Assembly (NCBI GenBank): GCA_018340375.1
Contig: JAFFJZ010000071.1
Location: 186,001-250,000 of the forward strand
Source of the DNA: Gonatopus flavifemur
Lineage: Eukaryota; Arthropoda; Insecta; Hymenoptera; Dryinidae
Direction: 5' to 3'
DNA: 64,000 nucleotides
Shown here: positions 57,601 through 64,000 of the stretch, piece after piece
How the letters are laid out: each line of letters begins with the position of its first letter
How positions within the stretch are numbered: the first letter of the stretch is position 1
Position numbers and translations under genes: made by a program
Notes under the pieces: generated by a model
Seen by the model: the letters and a program-made list of their open reading frames with translations, nothing else
Databases searched by the model: none
What the model was told of the DNA's origin: nothing

Positions 57601-60600
57601 GTATTTTGTAGATTCAATTTCAATCCACTCGGCGGTTCAGTCACGACTAAACACAATATTGACTCTATTCAAATTTTAATACCATAATCCTGTTGAAAAT
57701 TCTAGAATGTACAGGATTGAGAAATTCGCATGCCCATGTTACTTTTCAGGATCCCGCTCGGGATCCCTTCGGTTTCCGCCCCGGGACTTTTCAGAGCACT
57801 ATTTGACGAGGACTCGAGTGGTCTCGGGATCCTGAAGGTTAATACGGGTTTTGGGTGGGGATCTGATTCCGCATGCGAGTCTCTCTATCCTGACCATACA
57901 GGAATTTCCAACTGGGGATAAAGTGAATGTGAAATTAACCTTTCAAAGACTGCTGCAGGATTCCAATGGGAAAATTAGTTGTAGGTTCAGTGGTTAACCA
58001 TAATCGAAAATCTGGATGAATTATTCCTACAGTTTCTAAACGTTTTTCCAATTCTCTTGTGAAATTGAACAATAAATGACAATTTTGTAGTAGCAGCCAT
58101 TGACCTCTGGATACAGCTATCTCCAATAATTCTATCGCCATCTATGAAAGTGACCATTGAATTTAAAACTGTACATTGCTAGAATTATGATTTTGTCGTC
58201 GCTTTCATTATAACTTTCATCCCCTAATCCATGTTGCCAGTGATCCCAAAAGGTGAAAGTTGGCAGCCGTTAATACATAGTCTTGAGAAACTCTCATAGT
58301 ATATACAATCAAATTGGAGACTGGATTTGATCCTAGCCCCAGACCTGGCCGTGTATACTGTCCGTAGTTCCACCGCGCGTTTGGGTGAAAAAAAGAGGAG
58401 TACACTGTAGTCATCAACTGGCTCTCAAGGTGCCAGACGTCAGGCTGCCTAGCATTATAGATGTTCCCCTTGAAGGAACTGGGCGTCTGGTCACTAGCGT
58501 TGCAAGTTGCTCCTCCACCGAATGCCCATTCCCACCTCCTCGTAGTGTGAGCCAGATAACGTTCGTAGCTGGTGACGAATGACCATGGCTTTATCGAGTG
58601 TAAACTAGCACTCCTACTTTCTCCCAGCTCCATTGGCTGACACCTGCCAGGCTATTACGTGAGCCGGTCAGGTGGCTCTCTCTCAGGGACCATCTATTCA
58701 GGAGTTGAGAATGGGGAATTTTTCGAATCCACTTGGATGAAAGACCTAAGACGGCTATTCTGGCGGTTAAGTTAACATTCTCCACGCATTTCTGGGTAAG
58801 GCGGAACAAGAAGTTTCCTCTTCAGTGGATCTGGAGGGAGCGGAATATCAGTGACATTGTACTGTAGTTATCGTCTACACCATATTTTGATCATTTTCCC
58901 TTCTCTTATCAGATGCACGGTGAAACTGTGGTGGTCTTCAAGGGTTGTGTGGTTAAGATCAACAGCTTTCACAGTTGGAGACCCCTGTTCACTGTCATTA
59001 TATAGGGTATGGGAATGAGTTTCCGCCCTTTTTCAAGCAAAGTTGATTTTTATTCAAACAATGGATTATTACATAATGTTATTCGAGGTATGAACCATTG
59101 GAAGCGACCACTTCTGCCCATCTTTCCGGCAGCATACGGATTCCTCGGAGAAAAAAAGCGGGTCATTATGACTCAATTCATTCATTGAGCCATTTTTCGA
59201 CACTTTCGTGAGAAGTAAACCGCTCTCCAGGAAGGGCTGATTGCATAGATCGAAATAGATGATAATCCGAAGGCGCAATGTCTGGGGGATACGGTGGGTG
59301 GGGCAAGATTTCCCAATTCACTCATTCCAAATATTTGTTAACAGGTTGAGCAACATGTGGCCTAGCATTATCATGCAGCAAGATAAGTTTATCATGTCTA
59401 CCGTCCCATTCCGGTCTTTTGTTTTTAGAGCTCGATTCAAACGTATCAGCTGTAGTCTGTAACGATCGCCGGTGATTGTTTCTGACGGTTTAAGAAGTTC
59501 ATAATACATGACACCTTTCTGATCCCACCAGATGCACAATATAATCTTGAAAGCGTGGATATTTGTTTTCGGTGTCGATGGACCTGGTACACCTGGCAGC
59601 CCCGAACTTTTTCGATGCTTAGGATTATCGTAATGGATCCATTTTTCATCGGCAGTGACAATACGATGCAGAAAACTCTTTCTTTTCTGCCGTTCAAGAA
59701 GCATCTTGCACGTTACGAAACGTCTTTCGATACCTCTCTCCTTTAGTTGATGCGGCACCCAATTACCTGCTCTTTGGACCATTCTCATCCTGTGCAAGCG
59801 TTTACCGACGGTCGACCTGTCAACACCCAGCTGTTCAGACAACTCATCTAGGGTTCGACATGCATCTTCATTCAATAATTGTTCCAGTTCTACATCTTTG
59901 AATTTTTTCGGTGCCCCTCCGCGTTCTTTATCACTCACGTCAAAATTGCCACTTTGGAATCGTCGAAACCACTCTTTACAAGTTGTATTAGACGGAGCGG
60001 GATCACCGTAAATATTGCACAGTACACGATACGTTTCAGCGGCACTTTTCTTCGAAATAAAATAATGAAGCATAACTTCCAGCAAATGCTGTTTTGTCGG
60101 GACAAACGTTGCGATTTTTGACACCAGATGAAAAATGATGTTTACGCTTTTAACAAATGTCAACTACCGCAATCGACATCTTACATATACACTTCCAAAT
60201 CACAAGTATAGCACTTGAGTGAACTCAAAAATAGTATCAGCAGCAACACTTTTTCCAAGAGGGCGGAAACTTATTCCCATACCCAATACTATGAAAAGAA
60301 TTATTGAATATTTTTGATGCGAATATTTACCTTTTCTTGACCCTGACCAAGCGATAAGTATTGAAATTTTCCTGCACCTAACCCTTGCCTTCCAGATAAT
60401 TTCATCAATTCCCAAGAGGGATCCGATCCAGGACTCAGGATAAAAACTACAGGCATACTGGCCATGGATTGATCATAAATTATATCTAAACTTATATGAG
60501 GGGGAGTTACGTATTGTTCACCCATGATTTCGCTTATATAAATGACGATGCTTCGATAAACGCGATCGACGCGGAAACAACGTATCAACATCAATTTTTC

Positions 60601-63600
60601 GAACGACTTCAATCTCTGAGAATAACCGCAAGGTAAATTTTCAGATTCTGGAGCATCTGTGTTATACCACTGTGAAAATACACAATGATTTGAATAGATG
60701 TATCTCTACATGAATATTTATTAACGCATTTTTTACTTCTTTCCATTCCTGTTCCTGATCCATCACTGCATCAGCGAGCTGTCCAAAACTCTGCGGAAAG
60801 TCGGTGGATAATTTTAAAATATTTGCCCAAGAGCTAACAGGCAACCAATTTGTTGGGTTGTCCCTGGTCAATTTTTCCAACGACACGTCGCCTCTGATGA
60901 AAAAATTCAATTGGATTTGATTTATCTGTTCCATGCTCTGTTCTATTTTGGTGCAAACTTGAAACGAGAAGAGCAGCTTATGTTTCTCAAAGATACCCGT
61001 ACAACCGTACTCGTAGACGTGTCTGGTCAGCGTGGGGATGATATTTCCCAATCTTTTAGGTAACATAGCGTCGGGTAGAGATTTCTTCAAGGAACGAATG
61101 AATACCTCCAAGTAACTCGTAAGAGAATACTGATACATAGGATTTACAACGGCCATGTCCGCTAAAACGAAGAACAATATAGCTCCTCTTTTTGCTACAG
61201 GACGATATCCGTCGCGAAGTCTGTTCACGTTGTCGGCTGTAACTTCAGCTAAGAAAAGTTTCGTCGATACTTCAGATGCGCTGGTTTTCGTGTTTTCTAG
61301 AGTTTCTACGAGATCGACGTTGTCGAGCATGTTTCCTTCGTTGGTTGCTATCTCACGTAATAAACTGTCTTCCAGAGATTTCAACAAGTTTTTGTTCTCA
61401 CTAGTTTCGGATATCAAGGTTTCTCGTTGTTCTTCGATGTCCGGCCTCTCGGTTCTCACCACCACCGAGAGAAGTTGGTCTTCTAAACCCTTGAATGAGA
61501 AAACAAAAGAGCTCATAAGATCGATAAAATAGAATCGGACCATTGTTTCTGAACCGTACGGATTCAAGAAAGGCAAAAACATATGACCAGGTCCTGCCTG
61601 GAACCCTGAAAAGTAACACGTTCTCATCCGGAATCCCTTGAGTTTCCGTTTGAGACCTTTTAGGCCCCTGCCAGGCTGGAACGGAAAAGGTCTCGGGCGG
61701 GACTCTGAAAGATAATACAGGTCTCACATTTCCTACAAACTTGGCATGACAACCTTGCACAAAGACTAAATTGCTATCTGGGAAGAAATTGCCGTCAAAA
61801 GATAAAATGTCTTGAACGATGACAATGGATTTAACTTACCAACGAAGTCACCATATAATTAATGATAGATGTTTTGGAATAAAATGCCGGATTGAATATT
61901 GGATTTGCCATTTTACAGGTCATGTACAAGCGAAACTGAGGATCATAATCTACTTCTTTATCACCCAGCACTACAAAACTTCGTCCTCCAGCAGCTGTAA
62001 TGTAATTATTCATATTATACGTATGATATCATTTGGATTCACAAGAGAAAAATAGCTCAAACTTGAAATAGAATTTTACATATAGAAGATTCAAGTAGAC
62101 TCGATTTGGGGAAAAAATCCCATTCATTTTGATTAAACGGATAGAATTTGAATTTCAATCAGATGTGAATCGGAATTCTGCATATTTAATAGGAATCAAT
62201 CGGAATTGATAGGATTTTTCAACCAGCGTCTCATCTTTGAAAATTGCCAATATAATTTTCTCATTATTTTCACGTTTCAGAGAAAACATGTCAGAAGATC
62301 AGAAATATCAGGAGAAATAATAGTTCTTTACTTTGAATATTCTTGCACAAGACATTATCGAGGATTGGATCAATTTCGTCAACATCTTGAAACAACACCG
62401 GCAAACCATACTGAAGAGCTAACTCCACTTGTTTCACAAAATCCGAATCTGTGAAGGAAAGTATCTTCAACCGTTTCTCTTCTTTCTTCTTGATCCAATT
62501 GAGCGCCTGTTGTTGCGGATCGATGCAGAGTGGGAATCTTGAAGCTCTCAATGTCAATATACCGTTTTGTACCGAAAGTTCATCCGGTGGAAGGCCTTCC
62601 GAATTCCAACTACAACAACGGCCATTAATACATGAAATTTTTTATCATCCGATTAAAACTCGTTCCCTCGCTGATAACTTACGTGCTAATCTCAATATCG
62701 TTGCTCAATTGATTTTCTAATTTAAACGGCTGCGACAAGGGTATATTTTTCGATCGAATACTGTCCTGCCAATCTTTGTAAACCATACGATTCCTGAATT
62801 CGTAAGTGAAGGGACCGTTGTAGGCTAGAAATCCAGCCGACAATAGACAGTTTCCAATGATCTTTTTCACTTCATCGTTCAGATTCTTCAAATGCTTTTG
62901 CCAACGAATGTTTTCCGACGATAGTCCTCCAATGAGTTTGTCTGCTGCCAACAAACGTCTCTGCAAAATATCAGTTTCTTCTTGAATTCTTTGCCTTTCA
63001 GTCATCGCGATGTCGTATCTCTTATTCAAGTCGTTTATTTGGTTCTCGAGTTTTTCCAATTCCTTTTCTTCTCGTTGTAAAGCCTTTTCTGCCTTTTGGG
63101 ATTCTATCGCCAAGGCTTGCACTTTGTCCATTTTAGGTTTCACCTGAAATATAACAGACGTACTTGACATAAGAAAATTCGCATCAACAGAGCAGGAATT
63201 GATACAGGGATCATATTAGGCTACATCGGGTGAAATTCAGGTCCTGATATGGTCTCATGTGGCCCTGAGGTAGCCTGATGTGGTCCCTGTATCAATTTCT
63301 GCCCGGGCAGTGGTAATTATTGGTAGAGGTTTCGGTAAATTTCTCTGACAGATGGTTGCTTGTCGATACCTCTTTATGAACTGCATAATAGTCGAGCACT
63401 GCTAAAACGAATTTGTAGAGACCGTATCCCGCTTTACTTATTACTTGCATTTGTTCAAGTTTATCGGATTTCTTCAAATGAGCTTTCATCATTTGCTGCT
63501 GCTTTACCGTTATTAGATCACAATTCATTTCTTGTAGAATTCTCAGGAAACTGGGATCGCTCATCATTCCTTTGGCTCCTTTCCATGATATATCTTTGAC

Positions 63601-63664
63601 GCCACGCAAAATCGCCACACATTCGGAAATTATTTGTACAGGCTCCGGTGGTGTAGAGAATGAC
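42490..63664 (-). CDS. DNAH10: Axonemal dynein heavy chain, DNAH10-type, 3' part (14 exons)
   Basis: This gene encodes the C-terminal part of an axonemal dynein heavy chain, the AAA+ motor that drives ciliary or flagellar beating. Exons (join, minus): 63664-63370, 63143-62683, 62609-62332, 61994-61840, 61489-60737, 60669-60331, 58141-57940, 57646-57504, 57421-57260, 57187-56603, 55205-55038, 52028-51849, 51776-51630, 42636-42490. All introns start GT and end AG and the phases agree throughout, giving about 1337 residues without a stop. Order: microtubule-binding stalk tip (1-98), second coiled coil (99-170), AAA5 (to about 400), linker and AAA6 (to about 870), C-terminal domain. Family signatures include [26 protein letters not shown] and the C-terminal [13 protein letters not shown]. 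Similarity to DNAH10, recalled and not searched, is strongest around AAA6 and the C-terminus. The 5' part lies outside the window. The gene looks functional although introns are full of transposons. Confidence 0.93.
42920..42983. repeat. End of a TA-flanked MITE
   Basis: CATAGAAATTTTTCACAGTG followed by TA repeats the right end of the MITE at 2775-3010. I do not find the matching left end, so this is a truncated copy in the last DNAH10 intron. Confidence 0.45.
43398..44503 (-). pseudogene. Integrase of the second Gypsy-type element
   Basis: 44219-44503 has [17 protein letters not shown] and, after a stop, [11 protein letters not shown]: the HHCC zinc site. The core (43793-44098 and just upstream) keeps all three catalytic residues: SMDIMRP (Asp), [12 protein letters not shown] (Asp) and [15 protein letters not shown] (Glu). 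43398-43637 is the C-terminal part ([20 protein letters not shown]). Stops at 44219, near 44108 and 43793 break the frame. Confidence 0.88.
44504..45166 (-). pseudogene. RT connection and RNase H of the second Gypsy-type element
   Basis: [38 protein letters not shown] (first Asp), [19 protein letters not shown] (Glu), [18 protein letters not shown] and [20 protein letters not shown] (Asp) are all in one frame (44606-45166). After a stop at 44606 the same frame continues DALSRQNN, the usual junction to integrase. Confidence 0.88.
45091..45927 (-). pseudogene. Reverse transcriptase of the second Gypsy-type element
   Basis: An open frame of 278 codons: [56 protein letters not shown] (first Asp), [20 protein letters not shown] and [14 protein letters not shown] (YLDD). 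[19 protein letters not shown] is the thumb start. All polymerase motifs are in place; the frame shifts at about 45100 into the RNase H frame. Confidence 0.9.
45969..46469 (-). pseudogene. Aspartic protease of the second Gypsy-type element
   Basis: [20 protein letters not shown] holds the active-site DTG at residues 28-30, and [13 protein letters not shown] is the second conserved motif. The tail is Lys/Arg/Gln-rich. The frame is open for 166 codons. The plus-strand ORF of 229 aa over the same bases is its shadow. Confidence 0.85.
46540..48010 (-). pseudogene. gag of the second Gypsy-type element
   Basis: Fragments in one direction: 47766-48032 (the first 25 codons are inside the TTAA element arm), 47493-47711, and 46570-47013 ([38 protein letters not shown]). 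A zinc knuckle ends it: CFKCGQQGH followed by four codons and Cys, i.e. C-x2-C-x4-H-x4-C, with a TGA in the last gap (46570-46572). The region between 47014 and 47492 is read in several frames with stops ([19 protein letters not shown]). Confidence 0.75.
47959..49493. mobile_element. TTAA-type element with 420-bp inverted arms (1535 bp)
   Basis: Left arm 47959-48376 and right arm 49070-49493 are imperfect inverted copies, with ends CCCGTTGGGGACCAAACGTC and (reversed) CCTGTTGAGGACCAAACGTC. TTAA follows the right end (49494-49497); the left flank is TTCA, one change away. The middle has AAGATGGCG, AATATGGCGG and GGGTGGCTGATCATGAATCC phrases related to the 121-bp array at 14560-15600. It has no transposase and interrupts the Gypsy gag leader. 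Probably a nonautonomous piggyBac-type element. Confidence 0.75.
49498..50640. other. T/G-rich sequence, probable 5' part of the second Gypsy-type element
   Basis: The plus strand keeps the T/G bias of the Gypsy coding region (many TGTGTATG words) up to about 50640, so it is likely its leader or LTR. No repeated LTR partner was found left of 43398. AACGATACTCTAC (49953) and GTAGAGTATCGTT (50001) form a hairpin. Long plus ORFs here are composition effects. Confidence 0.4.
50641..51040. other. Intron sequence, no gene
   Basis: Locally GC-richer. GTAATGAGG (50858) and CTCATTACG (50900) are inverted copies. Poly-pyrimidine at 50920-50970. No domain in any frame. Confidence 0.3.
51041..51242. mobile_element. 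Short inverted-repeat element in DNAH10 intron
   Basis: AAACTGTTTAGTTG on the left is matched by CAACTAAACAGTTT on the right, followed by TCTCAGTG. The inner sequence repeats ACAACTAAATTTTT-like words. Left boundary uncertain. Confidence 0.5.
51630..51776 (-). CDS. DNAH10: DNAH10 exon: penultimate exon
   Basis: A 49-codon exon, too short to be noticed as a free ORF. Acceptor TTTGTAG before 51776, donor CAA|GTAAGC after 51630. It encodes [30 protein letters not shown] and RLKLQ, which in dyneins leads directly into the terminal exon. The next intron is 8993 bp. Confidence 0.92.
51849..52028 (-). CDS. DNAH10: DNAH10 exon: C-terminal domain, second last third
   Basis: A 60-codon exon with acceptor AATTTCAG before 52028 and donor CAG|GTAATC after 51849. 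It encodes [20 protein letters not shown] and [12 protein letters not shown], the conserved beta-barrel region of the dynein C-terminus. Confidence 0.93.
52090..52920. other. Intron sequence with repeat scraps
   Basis: 52480-52730 contains GGACATCCT...GGATGTGTAACAAATGTCC-like inverted words. 52830-52925 repeats the ATATTGC/CAATATT vocabulary seen at 63680-64000. No gene. Confidence 0.35.
52929..53395 (+). pseudogene. Mariner 5' half, truncated
   Basis: The plus-strand ORF from 53094 encodes a typical mariner N-terminus: [42 protein letters not shown], and stops at 53358. Upstream, from about 52929, CAGGTGCGCAACTAAGTTCT and an ATAGATAGCTCTAG stretch resemble a mariner 5' end. Frame-shifted similarity (LAPALGVTR) runs to about 53395 and then ends. 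The catalytic domain is absent. It lies in the DNAH10 intron between 55038 and 52028. Confidence 0.75.
53400..54080 (-). pseudogene. Second mariner relict, opposite strand
   Basis: On the minus strand an ATG at 54080 begins [20 protein letters not shown], a mauritiana/rosa-like mariner N-terminus. Further along are IMKDRR-like, [12 protein letters not shown] and [13 protein letters not shown] (first catalytic Asp) segments, in several frames with stops. Similarity ends at about 53420, abutting the plus-strand mariner half. No second or third catalytic Asp remains. The two halves are of different subfamilies. Confidence 0.7.
54081..55037. other. Intron sequence, no gene
   Basis: 54240-54600 is repeat-like (GATACCGGAATC, CAGTATCGGTTC words) but unassigned. 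54696-55037 minus stays open as a continuation of the DNAH10 exon frame with no dynein similarity and lies after the donor. Confidence 0.4.
55038..55205 (-). CDS. DNAH10: DNAH10 exon: C-terminal domain helix region
   Basis: A 56-codon exon with acceptor TCCACAG before 55205. It encodes [20 protein letters not shown] and [20 protein letters not shown], ending QYTSW. I place the donor at TGG|GTTTGT. The frame stays open for another 114 codons into the intron, but that part has no dynein similarity. The 3-kb intron that follows holds two mariner fragments. Confidence 0.88.
55581..55740. mobile_element. 160-bp hAT-type MITE
   Basis: Ends read TAGAGCTGTGCG and CGCACAGCCCTA. The flanking 8-mers CCCGGGAC (55573-55580) and CCCAAGAC (55741-55748) look like an 8-bp target duplication with two changes. 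The interior is made of ATCGATTAATCG-like repeats and has no ORF. It is inserted in a GC-rich foldback-like sequence inside a DNAH10 intron. Confidence 0.72.
55741..55935. repeat. GC-rich repeat in DNAH10 intron
   Basis: Rich in GGAACC, GGGAC and TCTTGGGCGG words, it resembles the foldback at 8838-9115 and the stretches at 57690-57920 and 61590-61725. It continues leftwards past the hAT MITE to about 55545. No ORF is supported. Confidence 0.45.
56603..57187 (-). CDS. DNAH10: DNAH10 exon: start of C-terminal domain
   Basis: A 195-codon exon with acceptor GGATTAG before 57187 and donor AAG|GTATGG after 56603. It encodes [46 protein letters not shown] and [12 protein letters not shown]. The open frame continues 13 codons into the intron before a stop, which is not part of the protein. 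Confidence 0.93.
57260..57421 (-). CDS. DNAH10: DNAH10 exon: [10 protein letters not shown] segment
   Basis: A 54-codon exon with acceptor TTTTCCAG before 57421 and donor GAA|GTAAGT after 57260. It encodes [20 protein letters not shown] and [14 protein letters not shown], one of the best conserved dynein stretches just before the C-terminal domain. Confidence 0.93.
57504..57646 (-). CDS. DNAH10: DNAH10 exon: after AAA6
   Basis: A short 143-bp exon. Acceptor GTTTAG before 57646, donor CAG|GTAATA after 57504, phase 1 in and 0 out. It encodes [18 protein letters not shown] and ends [10 protein letters not shown], continuous with the preceding and following exons in all family members. Confidence 0.92.
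57690..57920. repeat. GC-rich repeat in DNAH10 intron
   Basis: A locally GC-rich block with GGATCCCGCTCGGGATCC, CCGGGACTTTTC and GGTCTCGGGATCC words, bracketed by GCATGC on both sides (57730 and 57870 areas). It resembles other GC-rich foldback sequences in this window. It lies wholly in the intron between exons at 57940 and 57646. Confidence 0.45.
57940..58141 (-). CDS. DNAH10: DNAH10 exon: AAA6, second half
   Basis: Acceptor TTCATAG before 58141, donor AAAG|GTTAAT after 57940. The exon begins with an internal ATG that is not a start codon and encodes [26 protein letters not shown] and [11 protein letters not shown], all hallmark dynein AAA6 motifs. Confidence 0.94.
58142..59002. other. Intron sequence, unclassified, GC-richer
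   Basis: Between the AAA6 exon and the mariner, about 58200-58950 is richer in GC than the surrounding intron and looks like an old insertion, but I recognise no protein domain and see no clear terminal repeats. Open stretches in both strands are short and lack family motifs. Confidence 0.3.
59003..60286 (-). mobile_element. Complete mariner element in a DNAH10 intron (1284 bp)
   Basis: Imperfect terminal inverted repeats of about 26 bp start T(A/T)GGGTATGGGAAT at both ends, and TA target duplications lie at 59001-59002 and 60287-60288. The length fits intact mariners (about 1.3 kb). The element carries a broken transposase on the minus strand. It sits wholly within the intron between the two AAA6 exons of DNAH10, so it does not disrupt the protein. 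Confidence 0.92.
59070..60163 (-). pseudogene. Mariner transposase, broken
   Basis: A mariner transposase of the D,D34D class that cuts and pastes DNA at TA sites. The N-terminal helix-turn-helix half is open (59318-60163): [37 protein letters not shown]. The first catalytic Asp is in [14 protein letters not shown] frameshift near 59395-59405 moves the frame, after which [12 protein letters not shown] (second Asp) and [17 protein letters not shown] (third Asp) are readable, then WAEVVASNG near the C-terminus. In-frame stops occur just after NKYLE and in the last quarter. All three catalytic residues are visible but no single frame joins them, so the copy is dead. Confidence 0.88.
60331..60669 (-). 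CDS. DNAH10: DNAH10 exon: AAA6, first half
   Basis: Acceptor TTTCACAG before 60669, donor AAG|GTAAAT after 60331, 113 codons in phase 0. Contains [33 protein letters not shown] and LSLGQGQEK, the Walker-like AAA6 signatures. The following intron holds a complete mariner. Confidence 0.93.
60737..61489 (-). CDS. DNAH10: DNAH10 exon: AAA5-AAA6 linker
   Basis: A 251-codon exon, the longest here. Acceptor TTCAAG before 61489. It starts [11 protein letters not shown] and includes [37 protein letters not shown] and [16 protein letters not shown] place the donor at GAA|GTAAAA (60737) because EWKE then joins directly to WYNTDAPE of the next exon, as in the family. The open frame continues about nine codons into the intron, and a later GT at 60709 is a weaker alternative. 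Confidence 0.9.
61590..61725. repeat. GC-rich repeat in DNAH10 intron
   Basis: CCTGCCTGGAACC, TGCCAGGCTGGAACGG and GGTCTCGGGCGGGACTC words repeat the vocabulary of the GC-rich foldback family. It fills most of the short intron between 61840 and 61489. No coding support. Confidence 0.45.
61840..61994 (-). CDS. DNAH10: DNAH10 exon: end of AAA5
   Basis: Acceptor ATTACAG before 61994 and donor TTG|GTAAGT after 61840. It encodes [19 protein letters not shown] and ANPIFNP, the AAA5 sensor region common to all dynein heavy chains. Confidence 0.92.
62332..62609 (-). CDS. DNAH10: DNAH10 exon: AAA5 core
   Basis: Acceptor TTGTAG before 62609 and donor AAA|GTAAAG after 62332. The exon opens [16 protein letters not shown] and contains [15 protein letters not shown], the most conserved AAA5 signature of axonemal heavy chains, then [17 protein letters not shown]. 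Phase 2 to phase 1 joins both neighbours without a stop. Confidence 0.93.
62683..63143 (-). CDS. DNAH10: DNAH10 exon: stalk coiled coil 2 and start of AAA5
   Basis: Acceptor ATTTCAG before 63143, donor AC|GTAAGT after 62683, phase 0 in and phase 2 out. The first 70 residues are a heptad-like, Lys/Glu-rich coiled coil ([18 protein letters not shown]) that returns from the stalk tip to the ring. The second half has [10 protein letters not shown] and LPLSQPF-like (here [11 protein letters not shown]) blocks that begin AAA5. Confidence 0.92.
63193..63301. mobile_element. 109-bp palindromic MITE in DNAH10 intron
   Basis: The two halves are nearly perfect inverted copies: left CAGGAATTGATACAGGGATC, right (reversed) CAGAAATTGATACAGGGACC, with complementarity continuing through GGCTAC. 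Such hairpins are typical of short nonautonomous elements. The target duplication is not clear. Confidence 0.65.
63370..63664 (-). CDS. DNAH10: DNAH10 exon: stalk tip / microtubule-binding domain
   Basis: The acceptor GTTTAG precedes base 63664 and the donor GAG|GTATCG follows 63370. The first base completes a codon from an upstream exon outside the window. The 98 codons carry [16 protein letters not shown] and a [14 protein letters not shown] block, the conserved microtubule-binding segment at the tip of the dynein stalk, and end in YYAVHKE at the base of the second coiled coil. Open reading continues upstream through the acceptor only by chance. Confidence 0.9.
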
Positions 63665-63679
63665 CTAAACCCACACAGC

Positions 63680-63775
63680 ACAGAATATTGCAGTAATATC
63701 GCAGTAATATTATTTTGTGATATTGTGATATTGCAGGGAAATATTACTGCGATATTGCCCTGATATTTCATGTCC
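63680..63775. repeat. ATATTGCAGTAATATT-rich repeat
   Basis: Short palindromic words (CAGTAATATT, GATATTGCAG, AATATTACTGC) recur here and again at 63903-63995 on the other side of the hAT MITE, so the MITE probably landed in one repeat. A similar stretch is at 52830-52925. No ORF. Confidence 0.5.
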
Positions 63776-63783
63776 GCGCAGAT

Positions 63784-63894
63784 GGATGGAGGCCAAATCA
63801 ACGAAATCAGTGTTTGAAAAGAGAGAGCGTGACGTATCTCTCTTTCCAACCAACTTTTCGTTGATTTGGTTTTTCGTTAATTTGGCCCCCATCC
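63784..63894 (-). mobile_element. hAT-type MITE copy 2 (111 bp)
   Basis: Inverted ends GGATGGAGGCCAAATCAACG and its complement (GGCCCCCATCC at the right). A perfect 8-bp direct repeat GCGCAGAT flanks it (63776-63783, 63895-63902). It is the same family as 19584-19678, in the opposite orientation, with about 16 extra bases near the right end. No ORF. It lies in the DNAH10 intron at the window edge. Confidence 0.82.
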
Positions 63895-64000
63895 GCGCAG
63901 ATTGATTGCAGTAATATTGTAGTAATATTACAGCAATATTGTAATATTACGTCAATATTACAGCAATATTTCAGTGATGTCACAATAATATTTCACACCT

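Noticed and set aside
1..64000. tRNA or rRNA genes
   Set aside because: I saw no cloverleaf-like or rRNA-like sequence on either strand by eye; a tRNA scan would be needed to exclude short tRNA genes.

Overview
The window is a piece of an insect-like (arthropod) nuclear genome. It is AT-rich, has genes split by GT-AG introns, and is dominated by transposable elements typical of insects: mariner, piggyBac-type TTAA elements, Gypsy-type LTR retrotransposons and many short foldback/MITE elements. I see no bacterial operons, rRNA or tRNA genes, and no CRISPR array. The species cannot be named from the sequence.

The only gene that looks intact is on the minus strand from 63664 down to 42490: the 3' part of an axonemal dynein heavy chain of DNAH10 (inner-arm) type. 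I could place 14 exons whose phases all agree. They encode about 1337 residues, from the microtubule-binding tip of the stalk through AAA5, AAA6 and the C-terminal domain to the stop codon, and are free of stops and frameshifts. The 5' part of the gene lies beyond the right edge. Its introns are packed with transposons: a complete 1284-bp mariner (59003-60286), two joined mariner halves (52929-54080), several MITEs, and a 9-kb last intron holding a Gypsy-type retrotransposon (about 43398-48010), itself interrupted by a 1.5-kb TTAA-type element with long inverted arms (47959-49493).

Region by region: 1-3840 is AT-rich with three short inverted-repeat elements. 3840-8822 is a folded-back cluster of a 640-bp repeat, three units one way and about three the other, carrying further insertions. 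9560-9867 is a Gypsy integrase tail cut by a 5.8-kb TTAA-flanked unit (9872-15650) that carries a broken piggyBac transposase, a folded-back array of 140-bp repeats and a tandem array of 121-bp repeats. 16809-18604 is a Gypsy-type element deleted for pol, with a 4-bp target duplication. 20476-22930 is a relict of a multi-copy insect ORF split by a GATCT-rich MITE. 26456-31003 is a relict of a second such family, split by a mariner with perfect 36-bp terminal repeats (29159-30373).

31127-41192 is another mariner that was cut in two by a full-length Gypsy-type retrotransposon (31501-40283) with 1.37-kb LTRs, a tRNA-Lys primer binding site, gag, pol and a third ORF, all degraded. 41193-42436 has no recognised gene.

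The main scientific interest is in element architecture: nested insertions that give a relative chronology, two unrelated tandem arrays folded back on themselves, a GATCT-rich MITE family, and TTAA elements that seem to share one internal repeat family.
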